Of a stretch of DNA of 64,000 bases, positions 18,811 to 26,323 are shown one piece after another; positions within the stretch are counted from its first letter, which is position 1, and every line of letters starts with the position of its first letter. The notes under the pieces were generated by a model. It saw only the letters and a program-made list of their open reading frames with translations. It did no database searches and was not told the DNA's origin. This stretch comes from CAIWKO01 sp964469155 (GTDB taxonomy: Bacteria > Bacteroidota > Bacteroidia > Bacteroidales > CAIWKO01): assembly GCA_964469155.1 (NCBI GenBank), contig CAYXXU010000001.1:1-64000 (forward strand). The letters are read 5' to 3'. The position numbers were made by a program, and so were the translations under genes.

Positions 18811-19494
18811 TCAGCCTTCACTAACTAAAAATTTGTACCCTACACCGTGCACCGTGCGTATATAATCTTCGCAGCCTTCTTTGATCAGTTTGCTGCGCAG
18901 GTTCTTGATGTGGGTATAGATGAAATCGAACGAATCGGCCATGTCCATATAATCGCCCCAGAGGTGTTCGGCCAGGCCCGACTTGGTGATCAGCTTGTTC
19001 TTGTTCGCAATAAAGAACATCAGCAGTTCGTATTCTTTTTTGGTAAGCTTGATCTCTTTGTTGTTCACCAGAACCTGTCGTTCAGAGGGCAGTATCCTGA
19101 TCTCGTTCACCATAATCTCATCGCTGCCATTGAAACTGATGCGGCGGTTGATCGACTTCAGGCAGGCATTCAGTTCGGCCAGGTGAAAAGGTTTGGTCAG
19201 GTAATTGTCCGCGCCTATCTCCAGCCCCTCAATGCGGTTTTCGAGCGAGTTGCGGGCCGAAATAATAATGATACCCATCTGCTTGGTGCTTTTCTTGATG
19301 TGGCGTATAATATCTAGCCCGCTGCCGTCGGGCAGGTTGATATCCACCACCACACAGTCGTAGTCGTAAAACTCAATCTTCTCAATGGCATCGTCGAAAT
19401 TTAAAACCGACTCGCACACATGCCCTTCGTCCTGAAGGTATTCCACCACTGAATCGTTCAGGGCCTGCTCGTCTTCTATGATTAGTATTTTCAT
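18811..19494 (-). CDS. OmpR-family response regulator
   Basis: A 227-residue regulator. The receiver domain has acidic residues EDE at 7-9, the phosphorylated aspartate in VVVDINLPDGSG (D51) and a conserved lysine in YLTKPF. A winged-helix DNA-binding domain follows from about 130 (LTKKEYELLMFFIANKNKLITK, split here as LTKKEYELL / MFFIANK; then RTVHGVGYKF). It is cotranscribed with the histidine kinase 48 bases downstream. Confidence 0.92.
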   Translation of the reverse strand: MKILIIEDEQALNDSVVEYLQDEGHVCESVLNFDDAIEKIEFYDYDCVVVDINLPDGSGLDIIRHIKKSTKQMGIIIISARNSLENRIEGLEIGADNYLTKPFHLAELNACLKSINRRISFNGSDEIMVNEIRILPSERQVLVNNKEIKLTKKEYELLMFFIANKNKLITKSGLAEHLWGDYMDMADSFDFIYTHIKNLRSKLIKEGCEDYIRTVHGVGYKFLVSEG

Positions 19495-19517
19495 TGGGTG
19501 AGCTATTAATTCAGATA

Positions 19518-19525
19518 CAAATGTA
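19518..19525 (-). promoter_or_regulatory. -7 promoter element of the two-component operon
   Basis: On the minus strand this reads TACATTTG (TAnnTTTG), 23 bases upstream of the response regulator ATG. Confidence 0.45.
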
Positions 19526-19639
19526 GTAATATTTTCCCTCTTAGGGACTCACCATACTGTGTTCAGACATTTTCCCTTATGGGTCCAAAAAGTCCTAATG
19601 TTCCCATTGCTCCCACAAAAAAGCCAACCTCCAAATGCA

Positions 19640-19865
19640 TCTTTTTCTTCCTAATAGTCTAAAGCCTAAAGCCTAAATCCCTTCCTTCCCGTTCGGCGGC
19701 AGGCTGCGCCTCCGTCGTAATTATTCTTTCAGGCTCTGCCACAATCAAATAAATCATATAATCAATTCCATCACCTGTCCCGTACGCCGATTTATCGGGG
19801 TAGGGAGCGGTTCAGACAATTTCCTCCTCACAGCCTCACAGCCTCACAGCCTCACCACCTTACAG
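19640..19865. repeat. short tandem words in the gap before the XRE gene
   Basis: AGTCTAAAGCCTAAAGCCTAAA lies at about 19655-19678 as adjoining short words. An 8-base tandem CCTCACAG runs from 19826 to 19865 (five units, last two degenerate) and overlaps the last codons of the XRE gene. Otherwise the 349-base gap 19495-19843 shows only small GC hairpins and no gene. Confidence 0.6.
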
Positions 19866-20191
19866 CCTTCCTCTTCCTCCCTCTCCCAACAAAGCATCCG
19901 GCATTGTGCCATAGGGCAAAACCTCTGGTGTTTTGTCGCCGGAGCTCCCGTAAATCTCCTCAATTCTGGGGTATCATGAAATTCATATTCAGTAACGCCC
20001 AATCCCTTGTATAGTTTGTGCCTGTTAACAAAACATACCTCCTTCTTTCCGTTTTCTATATCTGAAATCACACTTTTATGCAACCCCGCTGTGTCTGCTA
20101 AACCTTTCTGACTCCAGTTTTTCTCTTCCCGCAATTGTTTAGCCCGTTCACCGTAAAATTTTAAGAACTTAATAGAATCCTTATCTGTCAT
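19844..20191 (-). CDS. XRE-family transcriptional regulator
   Basis: A 115-residue protein from the ATG at 20191. A TTG nine codons upstream is less likely. Residues 8-65 are a helix-turn-helix: RAKQLREEKNWSQKGLADTAG followed by LHKSVISDIENGKK, with the recognition helix around SVISDIENG. The C-terminal part contains several cysteines (CPMAQCRMLC, then GC) and could bind metal, though this is speculative. The gene's 3' end runs into the CCTCACAG repeat. It is divergent from the 21-bp array region, with a palindrome between them. Confidence 0.8.
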   Translation of the reverse strand: MTDKDSIKFLKFYGERAKQLREEKNWSQKGLADTAGLHKSVISDIENGKKEVCFVNRHKLYKGLGVTEYEFHDTPELRRFTGAPATKHQRFCPMAQCRMLCWEREEEEGCKVVRL

Positions 20192-20219
20192 AGATCCTGT
20201 AACTTTTTTCAGACCCAAA

Positions 20220-20237
20220 GTTCACGAATCCGTGAAC
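20220..20237. promoter_or_regulatory. perfect palindrome, candidate XRE operator
   Basis: GTTCACG-AATC-CGTGAAC: two 7-base arms with a 4-base centre, located 29 bases upstream of the XRE start and 8 bases before the -33 element of the divergent promoter. This placement suits a repressor that controls both directions. Confidence 0.6.
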
Positions 20238-20244
20238 ACAATTG

Positions 20245-20276
20245 TTTGGTCTTTACAGAAACCAATACTAAATTTG
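20245..20276 (+). promoter_or_regulatory. strong Bacteroidota promoter reading into the 21-bp array
   Basis: The -33 TTTG is at 20245-20248, followed by a 20-base spacer and the -7 element TAAATTTG at 20269-20276. This is the best promoter match in this part of the window. Transcription would begin near 20283 and cross the tandem array into the 382-aa gene. Confidence 0.7.
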
Positions 20277-20374
20277 CCTATAAAATTAAATATTTAATAA
20301 ATTCAATAAATGATAAAACAAAATTTTTCTGTAACGTTTCGCAATAATTTCTCACAATTTCCAATGATTTTTAA

Positions 20375-20677
20375 ATCGACATAACGGAAATCGAAATCGA
20401 TGTAACGGAAATTGAAATCGATGTAATGGAAATTGAAATCGATGTAGCGGAAATTGAAATCGATGTAACGGAAATTGAAATCGATGTAGCGGAAATTGAA
20501 ATCGATGTAACGGAAATTGAAAATGATGTAAAGGAAATTGAAATCGATGTATCGGAAAATGGAATCGATGTAACGGAAATTGAAAATGAACTAAAAAACA
20601 ACACTATCAATACAAGAGGTTATGCCCAAAACAACAATTCCAACAAATATAAAATCAATCCTTTAAACAATAATTAA
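20375..20677 (+). CDS. open frame made of EIEIDVx seven-residue repeats
   Basis: The frame is open from 20375 after a stop at 20372. Its first ATG is at 20426, inside the repeats, giving 83 residues. It reads EIEIDVT/A/M/K/S repeated, then NNTINTRGYAQNNN and a stop at 20677. The repeats are strongly acidic, with isoleucine or valine at alternate positions. No family is recognised. It is downstream of a good promoter and 30 bases upstream of the 382-aa gene, in the same direction. Whether it is translated is unknown, because a 21-base unit keeps all frames in register. Confidence 0.35.
   Translation: MDITEIEIDVTEIEIDVMEIEIDVAEIEIDVTEIEIDVAEIEIDVTEIENDVKEIEIDVSENGIDVTEIENELKNNTINTRGYAQNNNSNKYKINPLNNN
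20387..20596. repeat. 21-bp tandem array 1 (10 units)
   Basis: Ten contiguous 21-base units with no spacers. The consensus is GAAATTGAAATCGATGTA followed by ACG or GCG. Changes are point substitutions only; no unit changes length. Each unit contains the palindrome ATCGAT in most copies. A degenerate half unit precedes it from 20375. Confidence 0.93.
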
Positions 20678-20707
20678 TATAAATCAATCAATTAAAAACC
20701 AAACAAA

Positions 20708-21856
20708 ATGACTAAATTTCAAATGGCCCGCTACGATGCCGACCTGAGAGGCTCAAAAGTGCTTAAAGACAACGACACCCTCTTCCTCACCAACAACCTC
20801 TATCTTCCGCTCAAAACAGCATTTAACGACAAATTATCTGAGATCGAAACCGCCAAACAACGTCAGTTCGAACAGCTCGCCCCCATCACCCTCGACAAAT
20901 CCGAACACCGCCAGCTCCTCATCAACTCCGTCTTCAACTTCTCCAACATCGGCAGCCTGCAAGCCTTCAACACAGGCCACAACGACCTCTCCCTCTCTCT
21001 CGACCATAATATAAAATACCTCTCAAAACCCAAAGCCGACGTTCTCATAAGCCGCGCCAAAGACCTCATCAACATCATGTCCAACAACATCGCCATTCTC
21101 ACAGAAATAACCCCTGCCGACATCACCGACATGGAAGAACTCCTCTCCAACTTCATTGCCGTCAAAGATCTACCCGAACACGAAATAAAACAAAAAAAAT
21201 CCGAAGGCACCGACCCCATTCCCGGTCTCCTCGACGATATGGACGTCATCAAAAAAAAGATCGGCAAATTTATTCTCACCAACTTCCCGGCAGTCTATAA
21301 CACCTGGAAAAACGAGAACAAAGTAGGCAAGCCGGGCGTCAGACCCACATCACTCATCGTTCGCTACATCGATGCCGAAACAGCCGCCATTCTGAAAAAA
21401 GTAACTGCCACAATGTCAAATGAATTGGCCTCAAAGGTCCGAAAAAGTTCATCTCTGGGATTTTCCCGCTTCTACAGCCTCGATTCCGGCAACTATACCC
21501 TAACCTCCGAAATGGAAGGCTACATCACCGACATCCGCAAACACGTGGGTATCACCGACAACAAGGTCGTCCAGATCCATATAAAACTCCAAAAAATCGA
21601 ACCCACCGCAGCCCTCGACCTCCTCGTCCTCGACAAACTCACCACTAATCCCCTGGCAAACGTCCAGGTATCCATACCAGCATTAAACTTCAAAGGCGCC
21701 ACCAACGATTCGGGCTCTCTGGTCAAAACCGGCATCCCTCCCGCCTCCTACCAGGGCACCCTCTATCTCGACACTTACAAAAAGTTCGACTTCACCTTCA
21801 CCATCAAATCCACCGAAACCCTCTCCCTTCAATTCACCCTCGAAAAAGAAAACTAA
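20708..21856 (+). CDS. unrecognised 382-residue protein with Ig/CarboxypepD_reg-like C-terminus
   Basis: There is no signal peptide. Residues 1-270 are predicted mostly helical and charged. A 'GLLDDMDVIKKKIGKFI' segment is followed by a NFPAVYNTWKNENKVG stretch. The last 90 residues (TAALDLLVLDKLTTNPLANV, then VSIPALNFKGATNDSG and YQGTLYLDTYKKFDFTF) look like a carboxypeptidase-regulatory or Ig-like beta sandwich. Helical front plus beta-sandwich end recalls a set of unnamed Bacteroidota proteins, but I cannot name the family. Codon use is C-rich, unlike most neighbours. It sits directly after array 1, and a strong hairpin ends the transcript. Confidence 0.7.
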   Translation: MTKFQMARYDADLRGSKVLKDNDTLFLTNNLYLPLKTAFNDKLSEIETAKQRQFEQLAPITLDKSEHRQLLINSVFNFSNIGSLQAFNTGHNDLSLSLDHNIKYLSKPKADVLISRAKDLINIMSNNIAILTEITPADITDMEELLSNFIAVKDLPEHEIKQKKSEGTDPIPGLLDDMDVIKKKIGKFILTNFPAVYNTWKNENKVGKPGVRPTSLIVRYIDAETAAILKKVTATMSNELASKVRKSSSLGFSRFYSLDSGNYTLTSEMEGYITDIRKHVGITDNKVVQIHIKLQKIEPTAALDLLVLDKLTTNPLANVQVSIPALNFKGATNDSGSLVKTGIPPASYQGTLYLDTYKKFDFTFTIKSTETLSLQFTLEKEN

Positions 21857-21912
21857 CAACCCAAAAATCACCAGACGACTTCAAGTCAACCGGTGAATAA
21901 AACCTGTTATGA

Positions 21913-21949
21913 AAAGTGATAGTCTCTCTCAAAGAGAGGCTATCACTTT
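21913..21949 (+). terminator. strong hairpin terminator after the 382-aa gene
   Basis: AAAGTGATAG at 21913-21922 pairs with CTATCACTTT at 21940-21949. An inner CTCTCT/AGAGAG stem is joined by one T-G wobble. The loop is CAA. A 17-pair stem followed by CCCTT. Confidence 0.7.
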
Positions 21950-22482
21950 CCCTTACATTGGTCCCATCCGTCTCACCGGTCCTATTAATGCAGGCAGCCC
22001 CGCTAGCCCAGATTTGCAATCAGGGGTGTTCGAAACCATAATTAAGGGCTTAGTTCTGATTTGAAGACTTCGAAAAAGCAGCTTCAGACTTCTAACCTGC
22101 TTAGACTTTAACAATCCTTTGTTTTCAATAAAATCAAAAAGTGAAAAGAAGAACCTGTACTGTCCAAACCGATTTGTTTCGCAGAAACAAAAGTGCGTTA
22201 GCTTGAAAATATGGCGGTGCCAGGGAGTGGCTTGTGCGAAGGTTCGGTATATATTTTCTGTCCTTTTCTTTGGTTCGTTTCTTTTGGACAAGCAAAAGTA
22301 ATGAACAATACTTATTAATCTATGAATCAATTTTTATTAAATGTGATGGAATATTAAGCCTATTCCCAGACAAATATAACATGGATTCAAGGTTTCGAAC
22401 ACTCGAAATTTGCAATCCGAGATATTGAAAATCAAAGCAAATAAAAAACTGTCTGAACCGCTGTTAATCTGATTAAACTGAT
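21950..22482. other. gene-free gap with decayed-looking sequence
   Basis: There is no supported gene. CAGATTTGCAATCAG at 22009-22023 resembles CAGATTTGTATCAG at 23546-23559. A similar AAATTTGCAATC is near 22407. A short minus-strand frame at 21953-22330 lacks any family match and does not look coding. It may be the remnant of a dispersed repeat. Confidence 0.35.
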
Positions 22483-22490
22483 TAACTTTG
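22483..22490 (+). promoter_or_regulatory. possible -7 element for the FISUMP gene
   Basis: TAACTTTG fits TAnnTTTG, 83 bases upstream of the ATG at 22574. No -33 element is clear. Confidence 0.35.
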
Positions 22491-22573
22491 AAATCACTTT
22501 TATAATAACGCGCCGCTGACAAAAAAATGGAGGCCAGATACCATTAAAAACGGAGAAGATCAATTGTAAAAAA

Positions 22574-23434
22574 ATGAAAAAAACATTATTTTTTGGGATA
22601 GTATTTGTTTTGATTTCACTCATTTGTAAAAGTCAGGATATAATTGTCAAAACATCGGGTGACGAAATCCGGGCAAAAGTCACAGATATTGAAATCGAAA
22701 CCGTAAAATTCAAAATGTCCGACAATATAAACGGGCCTACCTATACCCTGCCGAAATCAGATGTATTTATGATCAAATACGAAAACGGAACCAAAAATGT
22801 TTTTGGTAATAATGCGGTGGCAGTTCAAAATGCGCAAACAGTGGTTTCAGGGTCCTCAACCGGCATCTTAACTGAGGCTCGTGATGGCAAGACATATAAA
22901 ACCATAGTATTAGGCGAGCAAACCTGGATGGCCCAAAATCTTGCGTATAAAGCCGGAAGTGGTTGCTGGGCTTATAATGATAACGACACCAACATCGCAG
23001 AATATGGTTATTTGTATAATTGGGAAACATCACGAAATGTCTGCCCTAAGGGATGGCATCTGCCCAGTGAGGTGGAGTTCAGAACCCTGGCACAATACTT
23101 TGGAGGGGTATTTACGTATAAAATAAGAAATACTACCGGAAGTGAATCTAAGGCCGGCACCAAAATGAAATCAAAAACCGGATGGGAAGGCATAGGTAAT
23201 GGCACTGACGAAAAAGGATTTAATGCCTTGCCTGCCGGATTACGTTTGGGGCGGGGCGCCTATAAAAAAATGGGCAGCAGCAGCAGTTTTTGGAGTTCTA
23301 CTGAAGATTACGGATACAATGCCGATCCCATCACTGCCTATACACTCGACTTACTATCCACCAGCGGCTTTATATCCATTACTTGTCTGAACATAAAAGA
23401 ATTTGGTTTGTCGGTGCGTTGCCTGAAAGATTAA
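22574..23434 (+). CDS. secreted FISUMP-domain protein
   Basis: A 286-residue protein with a signal peptide (MKKTLFFGIVFVLISLICKS). Residues 22-80 form a small beta-rich domain (IIVKTSGDEIRAKVTDIE). Residues 96-286 are a Fibrobacter succinogenes major paralogous domain: DGKTYKTIVLGEQTWMAQNL, YGYLYNW, CPKGWHLPSEVEF and GLSVRCLKD. This family is abundant in Bacteroidota and Fibrobacteres and is exported, with unknown biochemical role. It stands alone after the array 1 island. Confidence 0.85.
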   Translation: MKKTLFFGIVFVLISLICKSQDIIVKTSGDEIRAKVTDIEIETVKFKMSDNINGPTYTLPKSDVFMIKYENGTKNVFGNNAVAVQNAQTVVSGSSTGILTEARDGKTYKTIVLGEQTWMAQNLAYKAGSGCWAYNDNDTNIAEYGYLYNWETSRNVCPKGWHLPSEVEFRTLAQYFGGVFTYKIRNTTGSESKAGTKMKSKTGWEGIGNGTDEKGFNALPAGLRLGRGAYKKMGSSSSFWSSTEDYGYNADPITAYTLDLLSTSGFISITCLNIKEFGLSVRCLKD

Positions 23435-23755
23435 TCTCCTTTTTGCAAAGTTTATATCTCCGTCCAAAAGTCACCCGGTGAATAAAACTTTCCAGCTTCG
23501 GCCAGGGTTCCTAAGACATCCTTAGCAGGGCTCCAGGCCGTACTACAGATTTGTATCAGTAATTGGAATCTGATCTGCTCCTCATCGGGGATTCTTTGTG
23601 AAACTTTGTGTCTTTGAGTCTTTGTGGCATTCCTTTCTCATTGTGCGAAGTTTACCTTATCATTCATTCATAAAAAAATCTTTCACGATTTTAATAATAA
23701 TACTATTTTTACTCCCACATATTTCTTGTCCCTCATCATCTAATCAACCACATCT
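23435..23755. other. 321-base gap with short repeats
   Basis: CCGGTGAATAAAAC at 23475-23488 repeats the same 14 bases at 21890-21903, each about 35-45 bases after a stop codon. CTTTGTGTCTTTGAGTCTTTGTGG at about 23601-23626 is a dispersed short-word repeat, given here as CTTTGTGTC / TTTGAGTC / TTTGTGG. No gene is seen. Confidence 0.5.
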
Positions 23756-25060
23756 ATGGCCAAACAAATCGTGTTCATCATCACCCTCCTCCTCACCCTG
23801 GGTGTCTTTGCCTTCACCCTGCGCCGCCTCTGGGGCTTCTTCAGCCTCACCAAACGCTGGCCCGTCCGCAACTACGCAAAACGATTCGCCCTCATGCTCG
23901 AAGTGGCTTTCGGACAAACCAAAATCTTCCGCCGTCCCGTCATCGGCCTCGTCCATGCCCTCGTCTTCTGGGGTTTTTGCGTCATACTTATAGGCAGCAT
24001 CGAAATGGTCACCGACGGCATCACCGGCTCCGAAAAAGCCTTCTACTCTCCGGGTATCATTTATAAGATCATCTTTGGCTCGGGCGATGTCTTTGCCCTC
24101 ATCATATTGCTGTCCATCATAGCCTTCCTCTTCCGCCGCCTCTTCATGAAAATAAAACGCTTCATGGGCTACGAACTCACCCACAAAAACCACATCGACG
24201 CCTACATCGCACTCTCCCTCATCCTCCTCCTCATGGTCTCACTGCTTTCCATGAACATCTTCTACAGCGTCATGTTCCCCGGCGATCCCAAGGCCCCATA
24301 CCCCGTCAGCAACTTCATCGCAGGCCACATCAACATGAGTTTCGACATGGCCTATGTCATGTACGAAGTAAGCTGGTGGTGGCACATACTGCTGATATTT
24401 TTGTTTGCCAACATACTGCCCTACTCCAAACATTTCCATGTATTCCTTTCCGTGCCCAACGTATTTTTCAGCCGCCTCGACCCTCTCGGCAAACTGCCCA
24501 ACATGGACAGCATCACCAAAGAGGTAAGATCGATGATGAATCCCGAAACCGCCTATGCCGCCGCCGATCCCAATGCCACCATCGAGCGCTTCGGCGTGAA
24601 GGATGTGGAAGACGTCACCTGGAAAAACTATTTCGATTCACTCACCTGCACCCAATGCGGACGATGCTCATCGGTATGCCCTGCCAACCTCACCGGCAAG
24701 AAGCTCTCCCCCCGCAAGATCATGATGGATCTCCGCGCCCGCATGCTCGAAAAAGGCCCCGGCCTGGTCAGCAAAGGCAAAGACTTTACGGATAACAAAT
24801 CCCTGCTGAACGACCACACCACCCACGAAGAGATTTGGGCCTGCACCACCTGCAACGCCTGCGCCAAGGAATGCCCTGTCAACATCAACCAGCCGACGCT
24901 CATTGTCGACATGCGCCGCTACCTGGTGATGGAAGAATCGGCCGCACCCAGTGGATTGAACATCATGTTCACCAACATCACCAACAACGGCGCCCCCTGG
25001 CAGTTCTCGCCCGAAGATCGCATGTTGTGGGCCAAAGATTTGACAATGACAGAGAAGTAA
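23756..25060 (+). CDS. membrane Fe-S oxidoreductase (HdrC/NarI-like), probable ETF:quinone oxidoreductase subunit
   Basis: A 434-residue protein. About six transmembrane helices fill residues 1-240, with histidines (HALVFWGF, WWWHILLIF, SKHFHVF) that resemble the heme b-binding NarI/HdrE fold. Residues 295-390 hold two 4Fe-4S motifs, CTQCGRCSSVCP and CTTCNACAKECP. Together with the CCG-domain protein 210 bases downstream it matches the split form of the membrane ETF oxidoreductase of fatty-acid oxidisers. The etfA, etfB and acyl-CoA dehydrogenase genes are next door, so it probably moves electrons from EtfAB to menaquinone. Substrate is inferred from context. Confidence 0.8.
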   Translation: MAKQIVFIITLLLTLGVFAFTLRRLWGFFSLTKRWPVRNYAKRFALMLEVAFGQTKIFRRPVIGLVHALVFWGFCVILIGSIEMVTDGITGSEKAFYSPGIIYKIIFGSGDVFALIILLSIIAFLFRRLFMKIKRFMGYELTHKNHIDAYIALSLILLLMVSLLSMNIFYSVMFPGDPKAPYPVSNFIAGHINMSFDMAYVMYEVSWWWHILLIFLFANILPYSKHFHVFLSVPNVFFSRLDPLGKLPNMDSITKEVRSMMNPETAYAAADPNATIERFGVKDVEDVTWKNYFDSLTCTQCGRCSSVCPANLTGKKLSPRKIMMDLRARMLEKGPGLVSKGKDFTDNKSLLNDHTTHEEIWACTTCNACAKECPVNINQPTLIVDMRRYLVMEESAAPSGLNIMFTNITNNGAPWQFSPEDRMLWAKDLTMTEK

Positions 25061-25148
25061 TAATTCAGATTTCAGATTTGAGAATTATGATTTGAGAATA
25101 AAGAAGAATGAGGAAATAATGAGATTAAAGAGAAAATAATAGTAAAAT

Positions 25149-25231
25149 GCCACAAAGTCACGAAGACACTAAGGTTCACAAAGAACTCTTAAAAAGCTTA
25201 GTGTAACTTTGAGTCTTGGTGTCTTAGTGGC
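25149..25231. repeat. imperfect palindrome of CACnAAG words
   Basis: Arms 25149-25183 and 25197-25231 match at 27 of 35 positions, with a 13-base loop. Each arm is built of CACnAAG repeats (left: CACAAAG, CACGAAG, CACTAAG, CACAAAG). Most mismatches fall at or near the variable base. It lies between the two Fe-S oxidoreductase genes. Confidence 0.75.
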
Positions 25232-25270
25232 AAGAAAAAAAATAATCAGGAATAGTAATAGGAAAAAAAT

Positions 25271-26065
25271 ATGGAAACAATAATTGCCGAAGTCCCCATC
25301 ATGTCCGAAGTATTTGCCCGGGGCCACCAACCCGAATATCTTTTCTGGGTAGGCTGTGCCGGCGCCTTCGACGACCGTTACAAAAAAGTTGCACGGGCAT
25401 TTACCAGGATATTGCTGCATCTGAAGACCGATTTCGCGGTGCTCGGCAAAGAAGAAACCTGCACCGGCGACCCCGCCCGCCGCGCCGGTAACGAGATGCT
25501 CTACCAGATGCAGGCACTGACCAACATTGGTACCTTTACGAATTATAACGTCAGGAAGATTCTGACCATCTGTCCGCATTGCTACAACATTTTCAAAAAT
25601 GAATATCCCGACCTCGACGGAAATTACGAGGTGATACATTACACCCAGTTCCTGCAGCAGATGCTGGCCGAAGGCAAACTGAAAATAGATTCTGACCTAT
25701 TTGCCCAAAAGAAGATCACCTTTCACGATCCCTGCTACCTGGGCCGCGCCAACAATATTTACGACGCCCCCCGCAAGGTATTGCATGCCATCCCCTCGGA
25801 GCATGTGGAGATGGAGCGCAACAAAAGTTTTGCCCTTTGTTGCGGAGCCGGCGGCGGACAGATGTTCAAGGAAGCCGAAGCCGGCGATAAGGAAGTGTTC
25901 ATCGAACGTACCGAAGACGCCCTGAAAACAGGTGCCGACATCATCGCCACCTCCTGCCCTTTCTGCATGACCATGCTCACGGATGGGCTGAAGTATAAGA
26001 ATAAGGAGGAGGAGATCTTTAACCTGGATATCGCGGAATTGGTGGAGAAGGCGTTGGGAATTTAA
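25271..26065 (+). CDS. CCG-domain (HdrB-like) Fe-S protein, partner of the membrane oxidoreductase
   Basis: A 264-residue protein with two CCG (cysteine-rich) domains: WVGCAGAFDD ... ICPHCYNIF in the first and FHDPCYLGR ... LCCGAGGGQMF ... SCPFCMTML in the second. Such domains bind unusual 4Fe-4S clusters in heterodisulfide reductase HdrB, and in GlpC and LutA relatives. Here the protein likely completes the redox unit with the upstream membrane Fe-S protein and accepts electrons from EtfAB. It is convergent with etfA. Confidence 0.82.
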   Translation: METIIAEVPIMSEVFARGHQPEYLFWVGCAGAFDDRYKKVARAFTRILLHLKTDFAVLGKEETCTGDPARRAGNEMLYQMQALTNIGTFTNYNVRKILTICPHCYNIFKNEYPDLDGNYEVIHYTQFLQQMLAEGKLKIDSDLFAQKKITFHDPCYLGRANNIYDAPRKVLHAIPSEHVEMERNKSFALCCGAGGGQMFKEAEAGDKEVFIERTEDALKTGADIIATSCPFCMTMLTDGLKYKNKEEEIFNLDIAELVEKALGI

Positions 26066-26323
26066 TCTTTAGACTGCAGACTGTAGACTTTTAGGCTTTA
26101 GGAAAAAACAAGGGGCAGGATTTCATTGAAAATCCTGGTGACTTGGAGTGTTGTCCCATAGTCATCCCTTCGGAAGTGGTAAAAAATAAACGCCAAGACG
26201 AATAGAACGAAAAGCAAAGGCGCAAAGAAAACTCTGTGTCCTTTGCGCCTTTGCGGTGAATCTCCAATCCTGGCTCAACGCTACAATCCTCCTGACAGTC
26301 TAATAGCCTAATAGCCTAATAGT
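26066..26323. repeat. word repeats between convergent genes
   Basis: CAGACTGCAGACTG-like words and TTTTAGGCTTTAGG lie at about 26072-26103. GCCAAGACG / GCAAAGGCGCAAAG words with an inverted copy lie at 26191-26254. CTAATAGCCTAATAGCCTAATAG lies at about 26300-26324, written in 8-9 base units CTAATAGC. The motif families match those around the S23 genes. Confidence 0.6.
26214..26254. terminator. perfect 14-bp hairpin between convergent operons
   Basis: GCAAAGGCGCAAAG (26214-26227) and CTTTGCGCCTTTGC (26241-26254) are exact reverse complements with a 13-base loop. There is no T-tract, but the position between two converging transcripts suits a bidirectional transcript end. Confidence 0.5.

Noticed and set aside
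20387..20596. CRISPR array at the three tandem-repeat sites
   Set aside because: The units are contiguous with no unique spacers and no cas genes are nearby. They are simple tandem repeats.
21953..22330. minus-strand 125-residue frame in the 22-kb gap
   Set aside because: No family features, no promoter and an unnatural composition. It is more likely decayed repeat sequence.
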